Positions 1 through 7,303 of a stretch of 45,499 nucleotides of DNA are shown here, piece after piece. The notes under the pieces are model-generated. The model was not told the DNA's origin and searched no databases. It was given only the letters and a program-made list of their open reading frames with translations. Position numbers and translations under genes: made by a program. Numbering within the stretch: the first letter of the stretch is position 1; each line of letters starts with the position of its first letter. Origin of the DNA: Actinomycetota bacterium (lineage in GTDB: Bacteria; Actinomycetota; CADDZG01; WHSQ01); contig JACDAL010000014.1 in the NCBI GenBank assembly GCA_013695465.1, positions 1-45,499 on the forward strand, in the 5' to 3' direction.

Positions 1-87
1 GCGCTCTATTTCAAATCGCTCGAACCCGGATCGCTCAACGTCCTGGTAGACGAGACCTCCGGAGGCTACGACCCGGCCGTGAGATAG
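1..87 (+). CDS. C-terminal end of an unidentified protein
   Basis: Frame 1 is open from the first base and ends at a TAG at 85-87, giving 28 residues that finish in GGYDPAVR. The gene starts outside the window. No family can be assigned from so short a tail. It lies on the same strand as the following PIG-V-like gene, about 70 bp upstream of its possible leader. Confidence 0.5.
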   Translation, partial: ALYFKSLEPGSLNVLVDETSGGYDPAVR

Positions 88-160
88 CGTCTCGCTGTCG
101 GTAGGATCTGATTTCAGTCTGAATCTAGCGCCGTCCGACACCCAATGACCAGGAGGATCC

Positions 161-235
161 ATGCCAAAGGCCGAGCGGCGCTCTGTCGGCTTCACCGAAG
201 CCTTGCCATGCAGGGACCCTCAGCTGTCGCTCTAG
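161..235 (+). CDS. Possible 24-codon leader ORF upstream of the PIG-V-like gene
   Basis: A strong Shine-Dalgarno sequence AGGAGG (151-156) lies 4 nt before an ATG at 161. That ATG opens a 24-codon frame (begins MPKAERR, ends QLSL) closing with TAG at 233-235. The next gene's ATG is at 237, one base later, and has no Shine-Dalgarno sequence of its own. This looks like translational coupling: ribosomes ending on the leader would re-initiate on the membrane protein. The peptide resembles no family I know. Alternatively the ribosome site is a decoy and the short frame is not translated. Confidence 0.35.
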   Translation: MPKAERRSVGFTEALPCRDPQLSL

Positions 236-236
236 A

Positions 237-1439
237 ATGCACGTCACGACCGTAGAGCAGCACGTGGCCGGCCCCTCGGAGGTCGGGTTTCGCAGTTGCA
301 CTTTGCGTCGAGCGGTCGCCTATTGTGTGACCGTGCTGCTGGTTAGCCGCCTCGGCCTGACCGTGGTGAGCCTTCTCGCCGGGCGGCTTCAAGGTTCCCG
401 ACCCGTCGGAGTTCCGGGATGGCCTGCGCCAGGGGCCCAGGACGCAGCCGAGTTCGTGGGGACTGCGTTGGAGCGCTGGGACGCGCTCTGGTTTCTGCGC
501 ATTGCAGCCGACGGCTACCGGTTAAATGACGGCAGTGCGGCGTTCTGGCCCGGCTATCCACTGGCGACGCGCGCTCTAACAACCTTGTTACGCGGGCATA
601 CATTGGGTGCCGCTCTGGTCCTGTCGAGCGTCTTGAGCGTTGCCGCTTTGGTGCTCTTCTACCTGCTTGGGACGCGCGAGTTCGGTGAGCCAGTGGCGCG
701 CCGCGGTGTTCTTTACCTAGCGCTCTTTCCCACCGCCTTCTTCCTGGCGGCCCCCTATTCGGAATCGATGTTCCTATGCTTCTCCGTGGCCGCGCTGCTG
801 GCCGCGCGCTCCAAACACTGGTGGGTGGCCGCGGTGTGCGCAGCCCTTGCTTCTGGGACCCGGTCCCTGGGCTTGGTTCTGGCCGTGCCCCTGGCTCTCG
901 AGGCGCTCGCTCAGCAGCGCGATCGGAGCCGCGGCGCCGTGGCAGCGACTGCGTCGGTTGTTGGGCCTGTGGCCGCAAGTCTCTCGGGGGGCGCGGCCTA
1001 TCTGGTCTACTGGAGCCTGCGATCGGGGAACGCGCTGCAACCGTTCAGCTCCCAAGCCCAGTGGCTCCGCTCGGCTTCGTGGCCCTGGGAAACGCTCTCT
1101 CAGGCCACGGTGTTCGCGTGGCGCTTCGATGCCCTGTGGCACCGCATCGACTGGCTGTTGGTCGTTCCCTTCATGGCCTTGGCTGTGTGGTCACTGCGGT
1201 GGATGCGAGTCTGTTACGCGGCCTATGTTTGGGGAAGCCTCGTCATCATTCTGAGCTTCGTGTTTCCCGCCCGCCCGCTAATGTCCGCGCCGCGCTTTCT
1301 TCTTGTTCTGTTTCCGTTGTTTTGGGCTCTGGCCCGGCTCACCGATCGGACTTCGTTGCACCTAGTCGTCGCCCTCGGTCTCGGTGCAGGACAAGCTCTG
1401 ATCGCCGCCTTCTTTGTCGCCTGGTATCCGATGTTCTGA
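237..1439 (+). CDS. PIG-V-like integral membrane mannosyltransferase (GT-C type)
   Basis: This is a 400-residue polytopic membrane protein of the PIG-V/GPI-mannosyltransferase type. Diagnostic segments are WDALWFLRIAADGY (residues 81-94), the FWPGYPL segment (103-109), and FPTAFFLAAPYSESMFL (about 164-180). The last is followed by an A-rich helix ending in ATR/GTR-like residues, as in bacterial PIG-V homologues. Such proteins are GT-C enzymes that transfer mannose from a polyprenol-phosphate donor outside the membrane; donor and acceptor here are not known. The rest of the protein is hydrophobic helices with short Arg-rich loops. The ATG at 237 follows a short ORF by one base, so it is probably translated by coupling. 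Membership of the family is fairly sure, the exact sugar is not. Confidence 0.75.
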   Translation: MHVTTVEQHVAGPSEVGFRSCTLRRAVAYCVTVLLVSRLGLTVVSLLAGRLQGSRPVGVPGWPAPGAQDAAEFVGTALERWDALWFLRIAADGYRLNDGSAAFWPGYPLATRALTTLLRGHTLGAALVLSSVLSVAALVLFYLLGTREFGEPVARRGVLYLALFPTAFFLAAPYSESMFLCFSVAALLAARSKHWWVAAVCAALASGTRSLGLVLAVPLALEALAQQRDRSRGAVAATASVVGPVAASLSGGAAYLVYWSLRSGNALQPFSSQAQWLRSASWPWETLSQATVFAWRFDALWHRIDWLLVVPFMALAVWSLRWMRVCYAAYVWGSLVIILSFVFPARPLMSAPRFLLVLFPLFWALARLTDRTSLHLVVALGLGAGQALIAAFFVAWYPMF

Positions 1440-1459
1440 TGTTTCCCGCAAAAGGCGGA

Positions 1460-1801
1460 TCAAAGAATGGTTTGGATTTCTGCTGATACCGCTTGCAGCC
1501 TGTTGCCCAGCAAGGAAGCCTGCGAGGGTTCCTCGAGCCCGTACTTCACGAGGAGATTGAGATAGTCCCTCTGATAAAGAACCTTGCAGCGAACGTCAGG
1601 GTAAAGGGCAGCGAGCCGGCGCACCTTGCGGTTCTTTTTTGTGACGAGCTTCTGGTTCAGGGTGGTGATCTCGATGTAGAGATCGAACTCCGGCAGATAG
1701 AAGTCCGGGGCGAAGCGCCGAGCGACCGAGCCGTCCTCGTTCCAATCGATGTCGAAGGCGGTCGGTTCATAGCGCCAATCAATCATGTAGAAATCGAGCA
1801 A
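1460..1801 (-). CDS. Small PD-(D/E)xK-like protein downstream of the hpt/DUF151/merR genes
   Basis: The 113-residue frame contains ARRFAPDFYLPEFDLYIEIT, which has the layout of a PD-(D/E)xK nuclease core: PDF, then a hydrophobic strand with E-I-T where E-x-K is usual. A Lys/Arg-rich helix (LVTKKNRKVRRL) and a final strand (KVLYQRDY) follow. From memory, similar small proteins accompany hypoxanthine phosphoribosyltransferase genes in Actinobacteria. The only usual start codon is TTG at 1801. The frame continues upstream with family-like residues (HELVGFAHNSERQFAKLLDFY, spanning the TTG) but has no ATG, GTG or TTG between there and the merR stop. A CTG at 1843 is available. The true start is therefore uncertain and the protein is likely about 14 or more residues longer. 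Nuclease activity is inference. Confidence 0.65.
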   Translation of the reverse strand: MLDFYMIDWRYEPTAFDIDWNEDGSVARRFAPDFYLPEFDLYIEITTLNQKLVTKKNRKVRRLAALYPDVRCKVLYQRDYLNLLVKYGLEEPSQASLLGNRLQAVSAEIQTIL

Positions 1802-1928
1802 CTTCGCGAACTGACGCTCGCTGTTGTGAGCGAAACCGACCAGCTCGTGCTGAGGTAGGTCCTCGGGATATCCTTCCTGCGAACTACGAGTCGCTATGGC
1901 CGGTGCCCCGACGTTGCAGTGCGGAGCA

Positions 1929-2402
1929 CTAAGCCTGCTCGGCCTGTGGCGGCTTGTGAGCGTTTGCCACTTCCTCGGGGCGCGGCTGGAGCCGCTTCAG
2001 ATCACCGTTGAGTTCGTCTCTGACCTTGCCCACGGCGACAACCGCGCCGAGCACTCCCTGCCCCGAGCGCAAGAGGTCGATGATCTCGGAATCGGTGGTG
2101 CATGCGTAAACACCGGAGCCGTCCGCCACGATCGTGACCGCGCTGGGATCCCCAGCCAGATTGCTGCGTACATACTCGATTGCCTGACGGACCTTTTGAA
2201 GGCTCGCGCCCGCGTCCGTAAGGCTCTTGATGACCTTGAGCTGCAACAGGTCATTGAAGGAGTAGAGGCGCTGAGTTCCCGAGCCTTGGGCGGCCTGTAG
2301 CGAAGGGTTGATGAGCCCCGTACGGGTCCAGTAGTCGAGCTGCCGGTAGGTGACGCCGACTATCTTGCACGCTTGCGGGCCTCTGTATCCGGTGCTCTGC
2401 AC
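1929..2402 (-). CDS. MerR-family regulator (Rv1830-like)
   Basis: The product is 157 residues from GTG at 2402, chosen because a purine-rich Shine-Dalgarno sequence (minus-strand AGGAGGAA, 2408-2415) sits directly upstream. A longer frame to 2483 lacks any. The N-terminal winged helix-turn-helix covers about residues 5-75 (GYRGPQACKIVGVTYRQLDYW, then TQRLYSFNDLLQLKVIKSL). The C-terminal part is a small domain of about 70 residues without Cys-rich metal sites, so a metal-sensing role is unlikely. In mycobacteria the equivalent gene (Rv1830) also lies beside the DUF151 nuclease and GarA and is linked to growth and division control; a related role here is inference. It is the promoter-distal regulator of the block. 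Confidence 0.85.
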   Translation of the reverse strand: MQSTGYRGPQACKIVGVTYRQLDYWTRTGLINPSLQAAQGSGTQRLYSFNDLLQLKVIKSLTDAGASLQKVRQAIEYVRSNLAGDPSAVTIVADGSGVYACTTDSEIIDLLRSGQGVLGAVVAVGKVRDELNGDLKRLQPRPEEVANAHKPPQAEQA

Positions 2403-2600
2403 GCGCCTTCCTCCTCCCCCAGGTCCGCAAATGGCCGGACGCGCCGACCAGTCAGGCAGACCGGTGAATCTCAGTGAAGTCACACGGCGGTAGTTACGCC
2501 AGTGAAAGAATAGGGGAAGGCCCGCCCAGTGTCAATCTTCGGAGTTCGAACTTCATCCTCGCCTTGAGGTGGAGATGGCTCGAGTAAAACTTGAGCTGTA

Positions 2601-3080
2601 TCAGCTCCCCCCTGCGAAGTCCTCCGGAGTCACCTGGTCGAGAAACTCACGAAACTTCTCGACCTCGCTCTCCTCTTCGTCTCGAAGTTCGATTCCCGCC
2701 TGCTCGAGGACTTCCTCAGCAGCGAAAATAGGGGCGTTGATGCGAACGGCCAAAGCGATCGCGTCGCTCGGACGCGAGGAAACCTCTTTGGTACCGGTGT
2801 CGGCGCTGACTCTGATGAGGGCGTAGAAGGTCGAGTCGACGAGCTCGGAGATGAGAATCCTTTCGACCGTGGTCTCGGTTTCTCGCAACAGGTCGCGCAT
2901 CAGATCGTGGGTCATGGGACGCGGCGTCTCCACCCCTCCCAGGGCGAACGCGATGGCCGTGGCCTCGCCCGCTCCGATCCAAATCGGGAGATAACGGTCC
3001 CCCCCAGATTCCTTCAGGAGAACGATGGGCTGGTTGGAGGGAAGCTCGACGCGGACCCCCACGAGCGATAGCTCGATCAT
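2601..3080 (-). CDS. DUF151 bifunctional nuclease (Rv1829-like)
   Basis: This 159-residue protein begins MIELSLVGVRVELPSNQPIV at the ATG at 3080. Longer frames add a non-conserved stretch and were rejected. Family features are LPIWIGAGEATAIAFAL (about 28-44), the PRPMTHDLM segment, the SSRPSDAIALAVR motif (about 102-114) and an acidic C-terminus. DUF151 proteins are small soluble proteins; some plant and bacterial members are reported as bifunctional DNase/RNases. The two flanking merR genes and garA reproduce the order seen in mycobacteria. The substrate in the cell is unknown. Confidence 0.88.
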   Translation of the reverse strand: MIELSLVGVRVELPSNQPIVLLKESGGDRYLPIWIGAGEATAIAFALGGVETPRPMTHDLMRDLLRETETTVERILISELVDSTFYALIRVSADTGTKEVSSRPSDAIALAVRINAPIFAAEEVLEQAGIELRDEEESEVEKFREFLDQVTPEDFAGGS

Positions 3081-3157
3081 GCAGTGAAGGCTAACACCCC
3101 TCTTCTTGAAAGTGGCAGGGTGAGCCGACTGCTCGGCACCGTGCTCAGGGAGGTGCC

Positions 3158-3763
3158 CTACGTGTTGCGCCACCAGGCCGGCTCCAGCAAACGCGGCTCG
3201 TTCGCCAGGCGTGCAAGATCGGAGACCGCCTGGATAGCCCGCAAGTTGCGATAGCGACCCTGAAAGTCAAGGCCGTAACCGACCACGAAGACATCTGGTA
3301 TCTCGAAGCCTCGGTACTCGATCGGGACGGGAACTATGCGTCGTGCGGCCTTGTCCAACAAGGCGACGGTTGCCAGCGAGCGCGGCTCTCGCTCGAGCAG
3401 GGTGCGTCGCAGGTAGTTGAGCGTCAAGCCAGTGTCGACTATGTCCTCCACCAGGAGAAGGTCGCGGGCCGAGACATCGTGATCGAGATCCTTGACTATG
3501 CGCACCACACCCGACTGGGTGTCCGGACCCTGTGCATAGCTCGAGATCGCGATGAAGTCGATCTCTGCATCCAAGCGAATCGAGCGGAGGAGGTCGGCAA
3601 GAAAGAGAGTCGATCCTTTGAGAACGCCCACGACAACGAGGCTTTCGGGCAACTCGGCATAGGCACGCGTTATCTCGGCCCCCAGTGCCGCCACTCGGCG
3701 GCGAAGCTGTTCCTCAGAGAAGAGGAGCCGGGCAGGGGAAACGGGCTGCGCGGGAGGGCTCAT
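3158..3763 (-). CDS. hpt: Hypoxanthine phosphoribosyltransferase
   Basis: The enzyme (201 residues) converts hypoxanthine or guanine plus PRPP to IMP or GMP in purine salvage. The type I PRTase signature is intact: VVVGVLKGS with the PPi loop (44-51), acidic PRPP-binding motif LLLVEDIVDTGLT (102-114), the base-specificity Lys (LLDKAA, K138), and the C-terminal VGYGLDFQGRYRNL segment (161-174). The ATG at 3763 overlaps the TGA of the upstream carboxypeptidase (3760-3762) as ATGA, so translation is probably coupled. A longer frame to 4012 only shadows the upstream gene. The usual partner gene tilS is not adjacent; a penicillin-binding-type gene takes its place. Confidence 0.95.
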   Translation of the reverse strand: MSPPAQPVSPARLLFSEEQLRRRVAALGAEITRAYAELPESLVVVGVLKGSTLFLADLLRSIRLDAEIDFIAISSYAQGPDTQSGVVRIVKDLDHDVSARDLLLVEDIVDTGLTLNYLRRTLLEREPRSLATVALLDKAARRIVPVPIEYRGFEIPDVFVVGYGLDFQGRYRNLRAIQAVSDLARLANEPRLLEPAWWRNT

Positions 3764-4917
3764 GGGTGTGCGGCCCCCATGAGCGAGGCGATCCGAAAAG
3801 CATTCTCCAGCACGGCCCCGAGCATCTCTCCCGCCCGGGTCGGCTCGGGCGCGAACACCCGCAGTGAGGCGGCTGAGAGGGCGGGCGCAGAAGCGATCCG
3901 CCGGCCTGCTCGATAGACATCGACCCTTCCGACGGGTTCTCCCGCAGCGGTGCCGGCCGAGAGGTCCTTCAGCGCCACGAAGCGCGAGCTGACCTCTTCG
4001 GGCGTCGCCCATCCACGCACCGAGTCGCCGGCCACTGCGACGACCGAACCCCCATTGCCCACCGTGACCTCGCCCACCGTCTCTCCCGCTCGCAGGAGCA
4101 GCGAGCGTGCCAACCTGGCCCAGCCATAGGCGAGCAGCGCCCTGGCATCGGCGGCGGCATTTCGTGATCGCATGGCCACGACCATGAGGATTCGTCCGTG
4201 ACGGCGGGCCGCCGCCACCAACACGTCCCCGGCTTTGTCGGTGAACCCGGTCTTGATCCCGACTGTGCCTCGATAAGTCCCAAGTAGAGGGTTACTGTTC
4301 AGTAGTTTCTCTGTCCCTCCGTTTCCGGCCACGTTGCGATGCTTGGTGCCGACGATTCGTGCCAGCAGGGGATGTCTCAGCAGCTCTGCCCCGATGATCG
4401 CCAGGTCCGATGCGGTCGCGCTATGTCCGGGCGTATCCAGCCCGTGAGGCGTAGCGAAGTGGGAGCCGCGCGCTCCGAGATGCAGTGCAAGCGAGTTCAT
4501 GGCGCCAACGAATGCGCTCTCCGAGCCGGCTGCATGCTCGGCGAGCGCCACCGAGGCGTCGTTAGAGGAGCTCAACAGTAGGGCATACAGGAGCTCCTCG
4601 ACCGAGAGCACGTCGCCGGCGACGAGATCGAACCCTCCTCCGCCGGTTACCGCCGCGTGCTTCGACACGACCACCTCGCGCTGAGCTCTGGCCCCCAGCT
4701 CGAGCACGGTGAGCGCGGTCAGCATCTTGGTGGTGCTGGCGTTCGCCAAGGGAGCCTGCGCCCTGCGGGCCCACAGAGTTGCGCCGGTGTCGTCTACGAC
4801 GATGCAAGCCCGGCAAGTGAGCCGGTCGAGCGGCGGCTGCGCCGTCGCGCGTCGTGCCCAGGGGAATCCGGATGCGAGCAGGAAGAGCGAGATGATCACA
4901 AGTCGATTAATCCACAA
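3760..4917 (-). CDS. D-alanyl-D-alanine carboxypeptidase (penicillin-binding protein, DacA/DacD type)
   Basis: This is a 385-residue S11-family serine carboxypeptidase that would trim the terminal D-Ala of peptidoglycan stem peptides. The three penicilloyl-enzyme motifs are present: S61-T-T-K64, S117-S-N119 and K222-T-G224 (IKTGFTDKAG). Residues 5-27 form a signal peptide or anchor (LVIISLFLLASGFPWARRATA). A C-terminal domain of about 110 residues follows the catalytic domain, as in DacA-like proteins. The start is a TTG at 4917; a GTG at 4899 would still keep most of the signal sequence. The 5' end lies in an AT-rich stretch with CACAAGT repeated at 4897 and 4913. It overlaps hpt by 4 nt. 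Confidence 0.9.
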   Translation of the reverse strand: MWINRLVIISLFLLASGFPWARRATAQPPLDRLTCRACIVVDDTGATLWARRAQAPLANASTTKMLTALTVLELGARAQREVVVSKHAAVTGGGGFDLVAGDVLSVEELLYALLLSSSNDASVALAEHAAGSESAFVGAMNSLALHLGARGSHFATPHGLDTPGHSATASDLAIIGAELLRHPLLARIVGTKHRNVAGNGGTEKLLNSNPLLGTYRGTVGIKTGFTDKAGDVLVAAARRHGRILMVVAMRSRNAAADARALLAYGWARLARSLLLRAGETVGEVTVGNGGSVVAVAGDSVRGWATPEEVSSRFVALKDLSAGTAAGEPVGRVDVYRAGRRIASAPALSAASLRVFAPEPTRAGEMLGAVLENAFRIASLMGAAHP

Positions 4918-4944
4918 GTAAATTAAGCACTCTCCCAGGAAGGT

Positions 4945-5652
4945 TCAGACTTGCGTGCTGAGAATGGCCCGCAGCAAGACCTCGCGGAGGCTCTGCGACA
5001 ACTGAACCATCTCCCGGCGGGAGACCTCCGCTTCTTCCCGCCCCTTGGGGTCTCGCTTCTTGGTCAGTGGCATTACTGCTTGAACGATGAGGGCCGCCTC
5101 CCGCTCCGACGCCTGCCGGTACATCCTCAGGTGGCGAGGCTCGAACCCGTAGTCGAAGAGGCGGCGAGCGGTCTTGGCGATGAGCAGGTCGTTTCCGTCG
5201 TGATGAGCCTTGGACTCGATTACGCCGTAGTCCTGCAGGGCGGCGAGCTCGTTCTCGCCCAACCCCGAGACGCTCGCTAGCTCTGCAGACGACAAGTCGA
5301 CATCAGTCCAGTCGAGCGCAGCACCCCCCTCTTTGGGGGTGGCCTCTGGGGCCACTGCCCCATCGGTTTCCATGGCCGCGTGCGGATATGGACTCGCCTC
5401 CGAGCTCTCCAGTCGCTTCTTGATGACCTTGAGAGGCAGGAACTGATCGCGCTGAAGAGTGAGAATGTGACGGAGCCGGGTGACGTCTTCCTCGTAGAAC
5501 TTCCGGTAGCCCTTGGAGGTGCGCTCGGGGGTCACCAGACCTTCGCTTTCGAGGAAGCGGATCTTGGAGATGCTGACGTCGGGGAAGTCTCGCCTAAGCG
5601 AGTCGAGTACCTCTCCGATGCTTAGGTAGTCGCGTGCTTTGGACAGGGGCAT
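4945..5652 (-). CDS. MerR-family regulator (Rv1828-like)
   Basis: The product is 235 residues from ATG 5652, separated by one base from the garA stop (5654-5656). A longer frame that reads through garA was rejected. The N-terminal winged helix covers about residues 10-80: YLSIGEVLDSLRRDFPDVSISKIRFLESEGLVTPERTS starts it, with GYRKFYEEDVTRLRHIL closing it. An acidic, Ala-rich linker follows, then a helical C-terminal domain of about 120 residues. It matches the mycobacterial Rv1828 type, a dimeric DNA-binding MerR protein encoded directly after garA. It is cotranscribed with garA and probably acts in the same metabolic or division control circuit; the targets are unknown. Confidence 0.9.
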   Translation of the reverse strand: MPLSKARDYLSIGEVLDSLRRDFPDVSISKIRFLESEGLVTPERTSKGYRKFYEEDVTRLRHILTLQRDQFLPLKVIKKRLESSEASPYPHAAMETDGAVAPEATPKEGGAALDWTDVDLSSAELASVSGLGENELAALQDYGVIESKAHHDGNDLLIAKTARRLFDYGFEPRHLRMYRQASEREAALIVQAVMPLTKKRDPKGREEAEVSRREMVQLSQSLREVLLRAILSTQV

Positions 5653-5653
5653 G

Positions 5654-6124
5654 TCAGCTTCCGGTGAGGACGACGAGCTTGAATTTTCCGATTTGTACCT
5701 CGTCCCCGGAGCGAAGCTCCCCCCCCTCGACTCGCTCGCGGTTGACGTAAGTGCCGTTGAGGCTGCCGACGTCATGGAGGGAGAAGCCGGAGGCGTCGCG
5801 CCTGATCTCGGCGTGGCGGCGCGAAACCGTGATGTCGTCGAGAAAGATGTCGCTGTCGGGGTGCCTGCCGATCTGCGTGACGTCCGCGTCGAGGAAATAC
5901 TTGCTCCCGGCGTTGGGACCGCGCTTGACGACCAGCACCCCTCGCCCGGCTTCGACCTCTTCAGGCGAGATGTGGACTTCTTCGTCGAGCTCCGCCTCGA
6001 GCTCCGTGGGCATGAAGCTCACGGTTGTGTCGCTGGACTCGGCCGCGAGGGGCGCCCCGCAGGAGGAGCAGAAGTTGGCCCCCTGGGGGTTGCGGTGACC
6101 ACAGTTATTGCAGTAGACGGGCAT
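5654..6124 (-). CDS. garA: GarA/OdhI-type FHA regulator with N-terminal zinc ribbon
   Basis: In other Actinobacteria this FHA protein, phosphorylated by Ser/Thr kinases such as PknB or PknG, controls 2-oxoglutarate dehydrogenase, glutamate dehydrogenase and glutamate synthase. The 156 residues comprise a four-Cys zinc ribbon (C5, C8, C19, C22), the phospho-acceptor segment DTTVSF (T33/T34; cf. ETTS in GarA), an acidic linker, and an FHA domain (about 62-155). The FHA phosphothreonine pocket is complete: G86-R87, S101-R-R-H104 and N123-G124. The flanking merR and gcvH-like genes reproduce the mycobacterial order. No kinase gene lies in the window. The zinc ribbon is absent from M. tuberculosis GarA and OdhI as I recall them. 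Confidence 0.9.
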   Translation of the reverse strand: MPVYCNNCGHRNPQGANFCSSCGAPLAAESSDTTVSFMPTELEAELDEEVHISPEEVEAGRGVLVVKRGPNAGSKYFLDADVTQIGRHPDSDIFLDDITVSRRHAEIRRDASGFSLHDVGSLNGTYVNRERVEGGELRSGDEVQIGKFKLVVLTGS

Positions 6125-6134
6125 GATTATGACC

Positions 6135-6371
6135 CTATAGGAAAGCTTTAGGCATGGTCAAACCGGCGCGGCTCTCCTCGGCGGAGACGAAACTGCGGTA
6201 GGCGGCGGCGGCCATCAGCTCTTCGAGCTGGCCGGGGCCTCCCTCGACCTCCACGATATCGCCCAGCTGCTCCTGAGCGTAATCGGTGATGCCGACGACG
6301 ATGCGGCCGTTCTCTTCCTTCGCCCATTCGTGCTCGCGCGTATAGCGAAGTTCGTCCCCGAATTCAGTCAT
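6135..6371 (-). CDS. GcvH-like protein lacking the lipoyl-lysine region (internal in-frame deletion)
   Basis: The 78-residue frame joins the N-terminal part of glycine cleavage H protein (RYTREHEW, then [19 protein letters not shown], residues 9-43) directly to its C-terminal part ([21 protein letters not shown], 46-66). GcvH is normally about 125-130 residues. The missing middle contains the ESVKA-type hairpin whose Lys carries lipoate, so this protein cannot be a working aminomethyl carrier. The frame is intact and has a good ribosome site (GGAGGGG, 6375-6381) 3 nt before ATG 6371. It may be a recent deletion allele, a truncated protein kept for another role, or an assembly error. It sits just upstream of garA, where a full gcvH is expected. 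Confidence 0.8.
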   Translation of the reverse strand: MTEFGDELRYTREHEWAKEENGRIVVGITDYAQEQLGDIVEVEGGPGQLEELMAAAAYRSFVSAEESRAGLTMPKAFL

Positions 6372-6449
6372 GCTGCCCCTCCCCATGCCTGCTCGTTCCC
6401 AATCCGATTCATTATCGATAAGTACACAAGTGGATGAATCGATCAGTAG

Positions 6450-7109
6450 TTAGCCGCCGCCTCGGCCCGCTCCCATGCTCGCCCTTGCAGACCGCGCATA
6501 CATGATGCCCGATATCCAGTAGAGGACGAACCCCACTACCACCAGGGCGAAGCCGATCGGCTCCCATACCTCCCCTCCGAAGCTTGTCTCGGAGAGGGCG
6601 AGGAAAGTCAGACCCCCGAGGAGTGAAGCGGTGGCGGTCTTGCCGATGAAGTTGACTCTTATGCGGGCCGTGGCCTTGCGGTCGACCAGCGGAAAGAGCG
6701 CCAGCAGGAGCGCGTCGCGCCCGACGATGCCCACCGCCAGCCACAAGGGCAGGACCCCCCTGATCGTGAGTGCCACGACCAAGGCGGCGATGTAGATACG
6801 GTCGGCGAGGGGATCGAGCAGCCTCCCGAGCTCTGTGATCTGGCCCGTGCGCCGCGCGATGTAACCATCCAGCCAATCAGTTGAAGCGCCCAGGCCGTAG
6901 AGCACGACCGCCGCTTCCTCGCGCCGGGTTACGAACAGCCACACGAAGACGGGGACGAGGGCCAGTCGAAGGGCGGATAGGACGTTGGGCACGGTAAGGA
7001 GACGGCCCTCGTCGCCGCCGGCCGCCTCGGAAGGTGGCTGGGGCGGTTCGTCTGGATTCGGCGGGCGGTCGGCTCGTGTCACGGCACGATTGTGGCATCG
7101 GCAAGGCAT
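6450..7109 (-). CDS. CDP-alcohol phosphatidyltransferase (PgsA/PgsA2-like)
   Basis: This integral membrane enzyme (219 residues) belongs to the family that transfers a phosphatidyl group from CDP-diacylglycerol to an alcohol. The signature DG-x2-AR-x8-G-x3-D-x3-D is complete in DGYIARRTGQITELGRLLD followed by PLADR. About five to six hydrophobic helices follow an N-terminal Pro-rich cytosolic segment of about 35 residues. Position next to gcvH/garA resembles mycobacterial pgsA2 (Rv1822). The acceptor, glycerol-3-phosphate or inositol phosphate, cannot be decided from sequence alone. The start is ATG 7109; a GTG 9 codons later is an alternative. Confidence 0.88.
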   Translation of the reverse strand: MPCRCHNRAVTRADRPPNPDEPPQPPSEAAGGDEGRLLTVPNVLSALRLALVPVFVWLFVTRREEAAVVLYGLGASTDWLDGYIARRTGQITELGRLLDPLADRIYIAALVVALTIRGVLPLWLAVGIVGRDALLLALFPLVDRKATARIRVNFIGKTATASLLGGLTFLALSETSFGGEVWEPIGFALVVVGFVLYWISGIMYARSARASMGAGRGGG

Positions 7110-7153
7110 CGCAGATACCGGCGGGCAGACGGAACTCCGGGTCCGGCCCTCAG

Positions 7154-7228
7154 TCGGGACGGCCGGATTTGAACCGGCGACCCCTGGTCCCCCAGACCAG
7201 TGCGCTAACCAAGCTGCGCCACGTCCCG
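7154..7228 (-). tRNA. tRNA-Pro (anticodon GGG)
   Basis: The minus strand folds as a complete cloverleaf. The acceptor stem is CGGGACG/CGTCCCG with discriminator A at 7154. The D arm is GCGC-AGCTTGGTTA-GCGC, the anticodon stem CTGGT/ACCAG with loop CTGGGGG, and the T arm GCCGG-TTCAAAT-CCGGC. The anticodon is GGG, decoding CCC and CCU proline codons. CCA is not encoded. It lies between der and pgsA on the same strand. Confidence 0.95.
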
Positions 7229-7303
7229 AGGTCGTCGATCATAACGCCGCTGCTACCGCCACGGGGTCCCCCACAGCTCCCGGCTCTCGTCGCAGCCAAA
7301 AGT

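Noticed and set aside
4905-4920. DnaA-box-like TTAATCCACA and a similar CTATCCACA at 37710-37718
   Set aside because: Single imperfect matches with no dnaA/dnaN neighbours; not evidence of an origin.
7154-7228. Second tRNA or tRNA-linked integration near tRNA-Pro
   Set aside because: No duplicated tRNA 3' end and no foreign genes beside it.
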